Below, in pieces: positions 10,114 to 22,400 of a stretch of DNA of 64,000 bases. Both the position numbers and the translations under genes were made by a program. How positions within the stretch are numbered: the stretch's first letter is position 1; every line of letters begins with the position of its first letter. The DNA comes from Oikopleura dioica (taxonomy: Eukaryota > Chordata > Appendicularia > Copelata > Oikopleuridae), in contig OU015567.1 of NCBI GenBank assembly GCA_907165135.1, forward strand, positions 563,001-627,000, written 5' to 3'. The notes beneath the pieces are model-generated. The model was not told the origin of the DNA, did no database searches, and was given only the letters and a program-made list of their open reading frames with translations.

Positions 10114-12329
10114 ATGAAACTTTTCGGGGCTTATTCTGTTTTTTCGACATTCTCGAATGGTCAGGAAGAGGAATGTCTGTAAGATAGAGTTTTCGATGTT
10201 ACACACTTGAGTGAATATATTTAGAGATGCGGAATTGGCGGACGACTGCCAAGGAAAAGCAGCTCTTGAATTCTTGGATTGCGAAGGAAATTGCTTGGAT
10301 GCTGCTTGCGAAACGCAATGTCTCAACGTCAAGGAGTTCAAATAATTTTTTTCTTCAAATGAATCTATATTTCATGATATTTTTTTAAAGAATCCTGTGA
10401 TAAGAGTACCGCGAAGAGCTTGATTCCTGCCCTTGTGGACGGGATTGTCCAATCGGGTGCCAAAATTGCAGCCATCAAATTTGCCAAAATGAGCAGAATC
10501 ACCTCTTCGTTCTTGGGGATTACGGAGAATATCGAAGAGAAAACTTTCTGATCTCCACCACTGGCGAGTTTTTCGAAACGAGGGAGATCACCGTTCCAGA
10601 GGCGAAAAAGGCTACTTGCATCTTGCGGGACATGCTTTGTTGAATGACGAGATATTTATTTTCGGCGGATATAACGATTCGTACAAAGCGGCAGTTCTGG
10701 AAGGGTGTGCCTTCCGCGAGCTCCAGCAAAGGCTTATTTACGACTACAGTATTGGCAACAATGTACGCGAACTTGGCGGGGAGGTCTATATTTGCTTCAA
10801 CAGGAAAATTAGCAAAAAAAAGAGAGACCATAAAATAATTTTCAAATTATTGATCCCATTTTTATTGATTGAAATATAATTGAAATTGAAAATTTTTCAA
10901 TGTTAGCGGTATATAATGCTCTGAATTCTTTTAATTATTGAAAAGTCAATATTCAAACACAAATAAAAACTGCCAAGTTTTTGATGGCGAAAACTTCTCT
11001 ATGTTTCGCCCTGAAACAACCTACACACATCAATCCGGATGTCTTGCAGAATTTGATGATAGCTTGCTGGCTATTGGATCTTATTACAGGTAAAATTTAT
11101 AAACAAGTTACAAAACAGCTTGTTTAATCATAAATTCTCGTACAGATGTAGCTGCAGAAGTAATGATATACAGCTTCCCATTGAATATAATCATCTCCTC
11201 TTATTTCTTTGTAGCTAATTGTCCAACAGCCATGACAATATGGATCCCACGGTTTACGTTTTTCGCCATTTGGGTCATTTTTACAATCAGCCAAATAGTT
11301 ACCACCAGGATCTTCCCGTACTCCCTGATTGGTTCCTCGCAAGGATTGCTTTTCCCATTATTTCTTTCAATTTCTCTACTTTCTCGAGCATTTTTCTCAG
11401 TACGCCGTGGTCTTGAGCATTCCGGTGTGAATATTTAATTTCAATATTATAAAAAAAATATGAAAACCTTTGATCTACAAATTTTTAGTTGAGTTCGATT
11501 CTCCTTTATATCAGTCGTTCGATCTTTCATACTGTTTGAAAAGACTCTCAAACAGGAATATCGACATTCTCGATCGTATCCGTCCAGAGAGCATTTATCA
11601 AGAAAATGCTCTGATGGTTTCGAAAAAAGAAAGCTTGGCAAAATGATTAAAAAACATCTCATTTTTGTCTTAGCCCGCTGATAAAGAGCATATGTAAAAC
11701 ACATTTGTTTGGACAAACCTGAGCAAATAAAGATCTGACTGTATTTAGTGGCGATCGAAATAAAGTCGAGCTTCTCCAAAAAGACACTTGGATCGAGCAA
11801 GAAAATCATCCCAAGTAAGCTTCTTCGAAAATTATCCGCTACAAAAAATATTAAGAAATCTAGCACTGTTTGGCTGCTTAAAAATTGGCACCGGCGTAAT
11901 TACTGTTGGCGGTTTCAACGTGCTGACGAACAAGCCATACGATGATGTCTTTTTCTTTCAAAGTTCAAGTTGGCGATCTCTCGGAAAACTTCTCACCGTT
12001 AATATGCTTTTTGAAAATTTACATTGATAAATATTCAGCCTCAATTTTACAGCACAGTGTATTCTGTTGGCGGCGAGATCTTCTCAATTCTTGGTGGTAA
12101 AAGGTAGCGGAATTGTATACGCGAAGAATTAAATATTATGACTTTGTTTTTAGCCCGTACAATATCGAAAAATTCCGACTGCTTCAAGATGGAGGAAATG
12201 TGACGGATAATGAAGTTATTTATTCTGACTTCAGGTAACGAAAAAGGGAAGAAAAAAAAATAAAAAAATATTTTTAGACTTGATGCTCCAATTGTATTCG
12301 AAGCTGAAATCGATTTTTGCTTGAACTAA
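10114..12329 (+). CDS. Secreted Cys-rich/kelch-like protein (copy 2), with a frameshift
   Basis: This is a paralogue of 6833-8900. Proposed exons are 10114-10178 (signal peptide, MKLFGAYSVFS), 10225 to about 10327 or 10333, about 10408-10803, 10946-11089, 11749-11814, 11856-11997, 12039-12103, 12154-12234 and 12278-12329. All exons from 11749 on use clean GT-AG junctions with matching phases. The Cys-rich part has CPC and DCPIGC repeats; kelch-like blades show IFGGY, VGGF and ILGG. Within the third exon the frame must shift at the A-run 10605-10609: the Cys-rich half is open in one frame and the AGHALLNDEIFIFGG half in another. The intron after 10803 fits only as GA-AG, and the second intron is uncertain. 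AATAAA occurs at 12332. It may be a recent pseudogene, or the indel may be a sequencing error in the homopolymer. Confidence 0.65.
11124..11420 (-). other. Cys-containing ORF inside an intron of kelch gene 2
   Basis: The 659-bp intron 11090-11748 is far longer than its neighbours. On the minus strand it carries a frame with GGNYLADCKNDPNG followed by a Trp/Pro/Cys segment (PWDPYCHGCW). A second minus-strand frame at about 11450-11640 also has several Cys. This could be a nested gene or an inserted fragment. No complete gene model could be built and the family is not recognised. Confidence 0.25.
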
Positions 12330-12582
12330 AAAATAAATGAAAAAATAGAAAGAACTTGATTTTTTAAATAAGCAAGAGCATCTCTGTTCAAAGTTGTCGC
12401 GCGCTCTAGAAAGCTGAGAAATGCAAAGGAATCCCAAATACAAGCTTATGCGAATATGATGACGCCAGTTTGGAATTCAAAGCCAATCTTCTTAGGGCTT
12501 GGCCGTTGCGCGATTAATTCAACTCAGCCACCCTTATTCCTGCATCTGACAGCTCAGTTCCTCATTTTACCTTATTTTTTAA

Positions 12583-13263
12583 GGTGGTAGTCCCTGCTTT
12601 TGAGAAAATCCGAATTTTGAAATTTTCTTTCCAGATTCTAAAAGCTCATTAGAAGAGCTACAAATTTTGTATTGATCATTTTTTCCGAATGTAAGAGAAA
12701 AGTCCCAAAATCGGCCTTAAAAATTGATATTTTGATGAAAAATTTCAAAAATTTGAAAATTTATGACTATTTTATCCAAAGTCGAAGCGTTGTGTTAATG
12801 ATTTTTGGTCTGTAGATTACTCAAATAATAAATAAATTGTCTTCTATGAAGGCTACATAAGATTAATCTTCTTTCAAAAACTCATTTTTTCAAGTTTTTC
12901 AGACCCAAGTTTTGATCGATGGTATTAAATAATGATTTTTTTGAGTTTCTTAATTTCGTTGAGTGGCAACTTTAGACGAAGGTATAAACTTGTTAAAAAT
13001 ATATTTGGTTTACATTTATTTTAATTTTTAAGGGCTCTACGCGTGTTTGAAAATAGGCCAAAATGGCGATTTTGCTCGGGTTAGGTTAGAATATGGCACC
13101 ATAGCTCCTCGATAGGTCGAAAAAAATATCTTTCGGGAACTGGCAACTTTAGAACAGCGTTCGACCTTTCTACCGATATAGTTTTCATCCTTCAACTTAA
13201 GCCCAAATTTGTATGAGCGCTGTTCAAAAAGTGCCAAGATCGCAAAAAGCAGGGACTACCTCC
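12583..13263. mobile_element. TTAA-flanked non-autonomous element
   Basis: TTAA at 12579-12582 and 13264-13267 brackets inverted termini GGTGGTAGTCCCTGCTTTT and, from the other end, GGAGGTAGTCCCTGCTTTT. The 681-bp interior has no transposase. A piggyBac-type origin is inferred from the TTAA duplication. Confidence 0.75.
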
Positions 13264-13617
13264 TTAACCAAAAACGTTCTTACAAAATCTGGGCTTTTTG
13301 GCTACTTGGCCTAATCGTTTCAAATACTCGTGAAAAAGCTCTCTCAACGGTGGCACCGGCAGCAAAAACGATCCTTCGAAGCAAGCTGCCTCCGCGGTTA
13401 CGAAACTTACGCCAGTCAGCTTTTGATAAATCACCAAAAGCGGGTTCGTTTTCGCGTTCATTCGCAAGCAAATTTGATACTTTTACCAGCATGAGCATTC
13501 ATCAAATTCGAGTGAACTCCCGAGCTCCGGTTTTTTTCGATTTATTTTCATAAAGAATTTTTTTTTGCTGAAGAATCGGGGTAAAACACATTTATGGAAG
13601 TGTTTAACATGGACCTG

Positions 13618-13781
13618 GGTTTTGATTGGTCGGTAGGCCAAAAACAGCAATCTTATTGGTAATCCAAAAATGCACGCCCTAAAATCGTTAGTCCAAAAAT
13701 CAGCACTAACCAAGAAATAGAAGTGAATTTTTGAATGACCAATAAGCTTGCTGTATTTGGCCTACCGGCCAATCAAAACCT
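13618..13781. repeat. Foldback element, about 50-bp arms
   Basis: GGTTTTGATTGG plus TCGGTAGGCCAAAAACAGCA at the left matches, in reverse complement, TGCTGTATTTGGCCTACCGG plus CCAATCAAAACC at the right. Arms are about 50 bp at about 90 percent identity by eye. No coding capacity. Confidence 0.75.
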
Positions 13782-14427
13782 TTCCCATAAAAATCACTTC
13801 TTTTGCTTGTTTCGGCCACAAGAATCGCAGTCTCTTGAAGAAAAAAAAGTAAGTCACAGTAAAAGGCAAATCTCTAACAGAACTAAGAGTGATTCATCCT
13901 TCAATCAATTTCTTCATCAAAGAATTGAGGGAAAGACCTTCAAATTTCTGCAAAAATCTAATGAGGGCCGATGTTGGAGGTCTGAATAAAACATGTTAAC
14001 GCGTTAATGGACCCGTTTTTTACCTTGTAGAATAAATATAGTAACAAGAGCAAACTTGGAAAATAACAAAAAGGAGAAAAAGTCGAGAAATCATATTATG
14101 TTCTTTGTTAACAAGAATTTTCCCCGTTTTAAAAACTGTCGCGATCATTAATTCAAGAAGCAAGCTAATTCAATCAACAATTTATCCAAAAACCAGCGTT
14201 TTCATCTAAAATTGAGTGGACGGAAAATGATGTTGGAAGGCACGTCAGAACGACAAAGCTGTAGTTTTTCAAGTGGATTTTGTATTTTTTTTTATTTTTT
14301 ATTGAATTTAAATTTGTTCGAATAATTTTTCAGCCCAGCGATCGAGGCTGATCTCATCAAGTTTTTGCATAAATGATACGATAGATCGTCGGTTCCTAAA
14401 TGTATTTTGATCAAGTGAAGAATAATG

Positions 14428-14607
14428 TCGGATGCCCTAAAACATCGCTTTTATTGATGAATATATGGTCCAAAACGTCTTTTTGGCCACGTGACCTTAA
14501 TTTAAATTTTTTTTTTATTTCTTTTTACATTTTTGCTAAGGCTACGTGGCCAAAGGGACGTTTTCGACCACAAATGCAGCAATTAGGCGACGTTTTATGG
14601 ACCCCCC
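14428..14607. repeat. Foldback element, about 75-bp arms
   Basis: Left-arm strings CCAAAACGTC and TTTTTGGCCACGTG are mirrored by CTACGTGGCCAAAGGGACG and the GACGTTTTATGGACC end. The spacer is T-rich. Confidence 0.65.
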
Positions 14608-14884
14608 GTCAGCTTTTTCCTTCGAAAAATTGAAATTTTTAAAAACGCCATACTTTTGGTTCATAATGCGTCCCCAGGTTAAACTTGCCTCAAAAACTTG
14701 ATACAAGAGGATTTTTGACCAAGAAAAATCAATATTTTTGCCGAAATTAGGGCAAATTCGTCAATTTGCGGCGAAAAGTCCAATTTTTAAATGGGATTTT
14801 GGGGGTGTTAGAGTCGAGATAGACCCCCGAAAAATTAAGCCTCAAAATTATACAGCTCTAAAAATCAGACCATTAGAGCCACGT

Positions 14885-15185
14885 CTCTTGTATTCAGTCA
14901 GATAAGGGGCCAACCGACCCGAAGGGGAGGCCAGCCCCGTCTCTTTTATTCAGTCAGATAAGGCGATCTGGCTCCAGATTCAGGCTTCTCTTCGGGTCGG
15001 TTTGGCCACTTATCTGACTGATTCAAGAGTCTGGGCTAGCCTTTCCTTTGGGTCGGGTTGGCGCCTTCTCTGACTGGATTCAAGTGACGGGGCTGGCCTC
15101 CTCTTCTGGTCGGCTTGGCCGTAAACCTGACTGAATACAAAAGACGGGGCTTGCCTCCCCTTCGGGTCGGCTTGGCCCCTTATCA
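14885..15185. repeat. Satellite-like repeat of alternating orientation
   Basis: Units of roughly 70 bp, built around CTTCGGGTCGG, GGGGCTGGCCTCC and GTCAGATAAGGGGCC or their complements, recur five times or more. They alternate in orientation, so each unit pairs with its neighbour as an inverted repeat. The 60-90-codon ORFs here are repeat translations. Confidence 0.65.
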
Positions 15186-18100
15186 TGTATATATGTGGAA
15201 CATCGACACGCGATGAAAAAGGGTCTTTCCGTGTTTTTTGTCTTGACATTTTCGAGCAAAACCAAAGAAAAACAACAATTTAATAAAAAAAATGGTCTTT
15301 TTCTCAAAAAACTGTCGAATTCTTGCAAAGTGGTCAATTCCACAGATTTCAGCGAAATCGGCGAAAAAAAAATCTGCGGAATTGACCATACCCACTGTAT
15401 AGGCCACCCCTATTTTGGACAGTTGCTTTTGAATTTAATTCGCAAAAATTCAGGATTTTTGTTTATTTTTATTTCATCTGTTCATGCGCCCAGGCATCCA
15501 GGCTTATCCGATCCGATCATCAACGACAGAAGAGATCCGCGGTTTCTTAGTGTTCTTTCAGAAAACTAAATGTTTTTGCCAGAAAATTACCTTTTAAATG
15601 ATTTTGTTTGCCAAAAGAGAGCGCAAAAAGCGAAAATAAAACAGTTTTCAGATTCATTTTTTATTATTTTTCGTTTGAGACGTGGTTGGGGCTTGAATTC
15701 TTCTGATTGCCCTCTTCTTTTAAATGGTCCCAAGAATATGTAATCAATTGAAACAGGTGTTCAAACATAAATTCTTTATTGTCAAAAGTGGTTGAATATT
15801 CGACAAAGAAAATAAAAACAAGTCTACTAGGACGACTGTTCGATTAATAAATTCTTATTTCAAGTCGAAATAGAACGTTTTGAAGAAAAAAAGGGAAAAA
15901 ATGTTTCTTCTTTTTTTTCCGCTGAGTGCTCAAAAATCGCCGCCCCGAGAGTTTCATTCTCGAGAGTTAATAATTTCAATGTATGGTAATCCGGCGCTGG
16001 CTCCGTCCGAATTCATAATCCCGCTTCAATTTTCGGCGTTCGCGGCGGATTACGACGCTCAAGAACGTCTTTGTCGCTCACAACGGGTGATTTTTTCCGG
16101 CTTCGTTACAACAAAAAAAAGGGGCGACATGTTGGGTTTTCGGCCAATTACTATTGTATTAACTAAACAAAGTAGCAAATTATAAAATAGGACAAAGAGG
16201 ACGGTTTTTCAGCCTGATTGGGTTCTCGCCAAAACTGTGTTCTTTGTTAACAAGTATTGAAAAACGTAATTACGGGCTGATCGATACCCTGGGCTCGAAA
16301 AACTGAGTCAGAAATCAAAAATTTCGACTCGAAAGCAGCGTTTTTGGATAAAATAGATTAAGGGTGTCAACATTTTGCCAAGTTGTAGATTTGGGAAAGC
16401 CGCTTCGCGGCTTTGGTTTTCTAGGAGCCGCTACGCGGCTTTTTATGAAAATCCTATCAAATCCTGACTCAGGGTTTGAAAATGCTATTCTAGGCAATTT
16501 TGAGCTATTGAAAAATTTTCATTTTCAAAATCGAAAAAGACTATCTTATTCCCGTCTATGCAAAAGATCTAAGCGGTATTGGAGATGCTGAGCGGCACTT
16601 TTGCTATCTTTGTAAGCTTAATATTGTTCAAAGTGTCCTAAACAGCTCGCTGATGCGCGGCCTTGCTTATGCTTGTTATCATCGAACACATCCGAATTTC
16701 AAAAACAAAAGCAGTCCGATGAAATGGGGGCTATTTTCGGGAGCGTTTTGTTTTTGCCCTAAATCGTTGAAAAGGAGACGTTTTGTTGATAAATTCTTGA
16801 GAAAAAAATTTTCTTATTTAATTTTTAGTTAATTTAATTAGATTATATCAAAAAAATATAATTGAATAAAATATATTTAAATTTATTTAATTAATTATTT
16901 TTAATAAATATATTAATATATTATTAATATAAAAAAAAATTCTGCAAAAATTGATAAGAAAAGAAAATTCTAGAGCCCTATTTATTCCAGCAAATAATTC
17001 GCGTAAATTGTCGAAAACTCGGAAGTCCGTTTCCTTCATATTTTCGTCAACAGGGAAAACATTGTTTACAGTCATTTTCTGCAGCGCCAAAAAGGGGTGC
17101 TATAGTCAAAACAAAAGCTAATTAATGGAACATATATTCAAAACGACAATCAAAACGCGCTTGATGACTATTCACGGGAGGCAATTATTTACTTAATTTC
17201 CAGAAGAAAAAAAGAGCTAGAATGATTGGATTCCAGCGCCGGGAAAGATTAGAAGCGGCGCAGATCGCATTCTCGAGTTAAATAACTGCTAGAGTTCTTT
17301 TTGGACAAATCGTTTGTTGCTAACAAAGGCAAATGCTTTTGGAAGAGAGCCGGAAGTGAGCGCGAATGCCTTCGTTCGAAAAGAAACTTTTCGTCTCGAG
17401 TAAATTTATAGACTATCAATTATCGTATTTTTAAAAGCTTATCATCAATCCAGGTTCTAACACTATTCTGAAAAATTGTACTTAGTAGATATCAGATATG
17501 TAAATAATGACAAAAATAAAAATCTTCAGAAACGAAAATTAATCTTATGGTGTTTTTTTTCAACTTTGTTTTTTCATGTTTATAAAAATCGCGGTCGTTA
17601 GTAGGATCCTCTACGAATGCTGGAATTTTATGCGCGAGGTCCACGTTCTTCGTCGCTCATTTTAAGTGATTAGTCGAGCCCCGTTTACAATTAGCGCAAA
17701 ACTCGAAGACCAGAAGTGCTCCATTTTATTCAAGAGCCACTGTTTAAGAAAATTTTCTTCCTGCTCAAGAATTCTTGAATTTCGCATCTAAGCCAGTCTT
17801 TTTTTGAGGCGAAACTGAATGCTTTTTCAAAAAAATATAAACGAAAAAAACAAAGTGAAAATTTATCATTTTTTCGCTCGTCAAAAGTACTTAACAACAA
17901 CTGTTAGCTACTTATTCGGCAGGAAACGAATCAAGTTTAAGTCGGAAAGGGCAGGGAAGAGGTATTGATGAGTGAGTGAGTGAGTCGAAACATGGGCGGC
18001 CACGGAAGTCGGGTGCCTTTGAGCTCGCGTGATTTAGCAATCCGGCTTTACAAGCGCCTTGTTTCCGCCTGTCGCAGTGTCCATTTGTTCCGAAACAAAG

Positions 18101-19486
18101 TGAAACCGATGTTTCAGGACGCGCCGCACGTTCCATTAACTTTTCGTGCTAATTTTTGTCCAAAAAGCAGTTTTAGCTTTTGTCCTTTTTTTTAGCCGCA
18201 AATTACGCCTGTTCATTTAACATTTTCGGTAGATGTTTGCACATCGAAGCGCAGCAAGAGGGAGAAAAACGTGGTAAACAACAGTAATCCGAAATATGGT
18301 AATCGTTTCACCTCGAATTGTAAAGTGAGCCTTCTACACGGCGCTAGGTCACACCGAGGTCATCTCAAAATCGCGCCAAAAATCTCAAACAAAAAAGGAT
18401 TTTTCCATTTTTTCTAACACTAAAAGTGAAGCCTCATAAAGAAAACGCAAAAACAATTTTTTGATAATCGAAAATACTTATTAGATTGATTGAATATCTA
18501 CTTTACAGTAAAATTCACATCTTGCCTCGCCGCAGATGCGCTCTAGAGACGCAAAGGAGTCAATTATCAACATTGTAAAAGGTCAAGATTAGAAACCTAA
18601 GAAATCATAAAATGAAACTCAAATATAGACCCTTTTTCTTTGGATATTTTTAAAAATATTCATAGAAAGAAATTTTATATCGCTAGATAATCCTTCTACA
18701 AAAAACGAGAAATTCCTGACAATTAATAGTTTGTTTGTAATGCCTTGAATAATAAATATTTGCATGAAAAGTAAATACTTATTGTTTGGTCTGACTTTGC
18801 AGTTAGGAAAATAAGTCCGCATTATTCGAAAAGGACTGAGCTTGTTCTTTTGATTCAACCAAGAGAAATAATCTTGATTTTTCAATGCCAGCCAGGACTG
18901 TCAGTGTAGCTGTCCCAAGTAACGAAGTCCTAGGCGGAGCTGTTCTGGTTCTGATTGCTGGTGCTGTCTGTTAAAGTTTTTAAAAAACCTTCATATTTTA
19001 AGAAATAAGAAATTTTACTTGATTTTAGGAAATAATCACAACTTGTTCCTTTATTAAAAACTTTATGAAGTTATGCGATTAACACTACGGACAAAGCTGG
19101 CCAGTCAGGAATGGATGGTGTCAAAAACGGCGAATTGAGAGACTGTAGTTTCAAATCATGGCTGTATTCATTCGATGCAAAGTCAAGAAATTTTCCTGCT
19201 TAGAATCTTCCCTGAATCTCATGCTTATTTATTATTTTAGAAAATTTAATAAAAAAGTCGAAAAAATTTTGAGAGCGAGAACAAAAATGCAAAATTTTAG
19301 TTTGTTTTCAAAATATATTTCCATAAAACAGAAAGAACGGTTGGATTGAAGTCAAAAGCTTTTTTACGATTTGTCAAACGCAAGAGTTTATATACAGTGG
19401 TGGTTTTTTTCCTTTTGGTTCTGGCAGCCATGCGATTTTACAATTACAGTTAGGTTTCAAGAAGTCAAGGCACAGTTAAAGTCTTC

Positions 19487-22400
19487 TCAAACCATGACGA
19501 TATCATTGGTTCTCGAGCTGAGTCTTGGAACTTGGCTGCCATCGAAGTAGGAAAACTCGGCTCCTTCGCTCATTGGCTGGGGAATATGGACGGCGGCGTA
19601 GCTGGATGGAGCAGCAACTCGACCGGCGGGGTAGAGATCGACGATCGCGCCGGTGGGGCCGCCTTGCTGGGGAGCGCCCTGGGGAGAGTTGGGGTAGCCA
19701 GGCGAGTAGTTGAGCATCGACTGGGGCGAGAGGCTTGGGTCGTATTTCTCGACGTAGGAGGACTGGTAGTCGGACATGGTCGGAAAGCTGTCGGAGCCCT
19801 TGCCAGCCATGAAGACTCGACGAGCGAGGAGGAAGATGATGACGGAGAGGACAACAAGAAGAAGACCTGAAAAAGAAGATTAGTTGGAGGACAAAAAATA
19901 GTTTTAGAAAGAGAAAGGGAGCTGTTTTCTTAAGTCAGTAGACTTGAGCGTGAAATCAGAGGGTTAGGGAGGTCTAAATCAAATATTCCAAAATGGACAC
20001 TTACCGACAACAATGCCAATAATCATCGCGTTTGGCAGGGCTTCTTGCTTCTCCATCTCGGGCTCGAGAAATTGGACGGGCACACTGGTCTTGTCTAAAA
20101 AGAAGCGTTAGATTCTCGATTTTTTCAGCATCATCGAATTAATAAATAAGGGCATCAAAAATGAAGCAAAAAAGTTCGAATGTTCTTATGACAAAATTTT
20201 CCGCATTTTTCTGGACCAGAAAGCCGCATCCGGCTTTTCTACCCCGGCTTCTTTTCCTTTCTTTTTGGAAAAAAATTTTTAGTTTCTAAAGTCGCTGCAC
20301 GGAAGGGGCCTCGGAAACGCTTAGAATAACGCGTCCACGTTGTTTTTTCTTTCATCCCTCAGAGCGTAACTACTACTCGGCCCCGTCCGGAATCGCCATT
20401 TTTGACTCGAAATAATTATAGAGCAGGGTGGATTAGCGCCGTACTTCTATATCATCAGCGCATTATTCTGAACGTGACCGCTGCTATTTTTACTTTTCTT
20501 GTTGACACCCTTAAGAAAAAAGACCCATTTTCTTACCAGTTGCAGAAGAAGCAAAGTCGTTACTGTAGCTGTCGACTGTAGACTCGGTTATTCGCTGGAT
20601 GCCGGTTTCGTCTGAAAGAAAAAGAGATTAGATAACTTCCTCAAGTCGTTATTTTATAAAAACTGATAAGCGAAAGTCGAAACTTGGGGCACTTATCAAA
20701 GTTATTCAAAAAATATCCAGGATCTTACCTCCTCGATGGACTGAGATTCGCATTTTCATCGAATGGGATGAGCAGACGCCGCCTTCTTTTTGATCGAGAG
20801 TTGCTTGGTCGCCATTGGAAGTCGCTAGAATTGAGGGTTAAAGGGTTGAAAAAAGAGGGAAGGGATTGGTTGGAAAATGATGGAGGGGGACTTACAGATG
20901 AAAAAGTAGTCGACATCGGGTTTGAACTCGAGTCCGAAGGGGCTTGGGCTGACTTCCTGGAACTTGACGGTGAATTTCTTCTCTCTGACGGGTTGAGAAC
21001 AGGTCATGATCTAGATAGAGGGTTAGAAAAGGAATAGGAAGGTTGAAAGGTACCTTTTTGAAGCTTCGGAAGTCGCCAAGTCGGCAAGAATTGAAGCTTT
21101 CTTCGTCGACCATGTAGATTGTTTGGTAGTGCTTGTCGGTCGAGAAGGTTTCTGTTCGATCATCGACGGCGGCAGAGGAGTACTGGGGGCAGTAGATGTC
21201 GACTTTGTCTTCCAGATTGACATCCAGGGAGTAGGAGTTCGCGAATCTAAAGATGGGGGGTTAGATTTTTGGATGAAAAGGTTTTTAAAAAATTGTTGAG
21301 TTTTGTTTTGATTGGCCAGCTTTTTCGAAAATCCAATTTATTAGTACATCGACGAGGGTTCGTTCTTTTGGCCCGGTGCCTAGCGAAGCGCGCACCCTCT
21401 CTCTTTTGTTGGGATTATTTTTCTTGTAATTTGGCTCCGTGTCGTAACCTTATCACGCTCTCTGCGTAAATAAGGAAACGTTCCGCCCGTGTGCCCCGCT
21501 TTTTCGGATTCGACCCATTGGATTGGAAAATAGAGAAAAGCAATCATAAAAAGTGGAGAGCAAAATGTAGTTTATAAACAATTATGACTAGAATATCCGG
21601 CTTCAAAAGGGCGAAATTGATGCATTCACTAATTCGCCGTGGCAGGAGAGCTTCAAATAAACCTCCACTGGTTGCCCAAACAATAAAATAATTAGATTCC
21701 TGCCGGGAAATTTAACTTTTCAAATAAGGACATACCACCTGATAAATCAAAACAATATAAAAAAGAGCATCTAATTTATCTTTTTTATAGAAAAAAAAGG
21801 TGTCAAAAACGCGTCAAATAATAACACACTGATACCCTTAAACCCAATGATTCGCGGTATTTTTGCCGCATCATCTGCTCAACCTCAAAAATTGCTCAAA
21901 AAATGAAGCATTAGAAACATTTCAAAACGAAAAACCAAAATACACGATTTCTTCATTTTCTCAAGGGTCTGAGAAAATACCGAATTGCACTTTTTTTGTT
22001 TGAAAGAAATTTAAAAAGTTTGTAAAAAAAAGTTTTGAAAGAAGAAGTTTTTGAATTTGAGGCCGGAAGGGGACGAGTTTGGAAAAGCGCCAAAATCTCT
22101 CGAAAAATATTGCTGTTATCGCTTTGTCAAAGTGCAGGTGAATTTTCAAGGGCGGCGAGATTTCCCAGCATTTCGAGAATTAGGAATTAAGGAAGTTGTG
22201 AATATTGGAACATCTCTTTTTTTCTGGGAAAATTGAATTTTGACCCGCTTTTTTTGGCTGAAAAATGAGTTTTCATGAGTTTTCATGATTATTTATACTT
22301 TTGTCAATTTATCTTTTCCGACTCAAAGTTCGTATAGATTAAGGGCGTCACTTTGTTTTGTATTTTTTACAAATAAAGTTTCTAAAAAAGAGTTTTAAAA

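Larger units (their letters stand above)
12330..19486. other. Gene-poor stretch filled with small elements
   Basis: No gene is convincing. Elements at 12583, 13618, 14428 and 14885 are listed separately. Strings of CCTGACTCAGG and GCCGCTTCGCGG recur at 16385-16470, and a solitary TTAAGGGTGTCA terminus lies at about 16348. A GC-richer frame at 18883-18972 encodes a 29-residue peptide ending in a hydrophobic stretch; it could be a last exon, but nothing else supports it. An ORF at 13209-13553 has basic, Ser-rich sequence of unknown status. Confidence 0.4.

Noticed and set aside
13209-13553. 114-codon plus-strand ORF and overlapping minus-strand frames
   Set aside because: Three frames on both strands are open at once and the ORF starts inside a transposon terminus; no splice context or domain.
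15010-15343. Minus-strand ORFs with repeated QADPKGR-type peptides
   Set aside because: They are translations of the alternating satellite repeat at 14885-15185.
18883-18972. 29-codon frame with a hydrophobic end
   Set aside because: Too short to call; no neighbouring exons could be linked to it.
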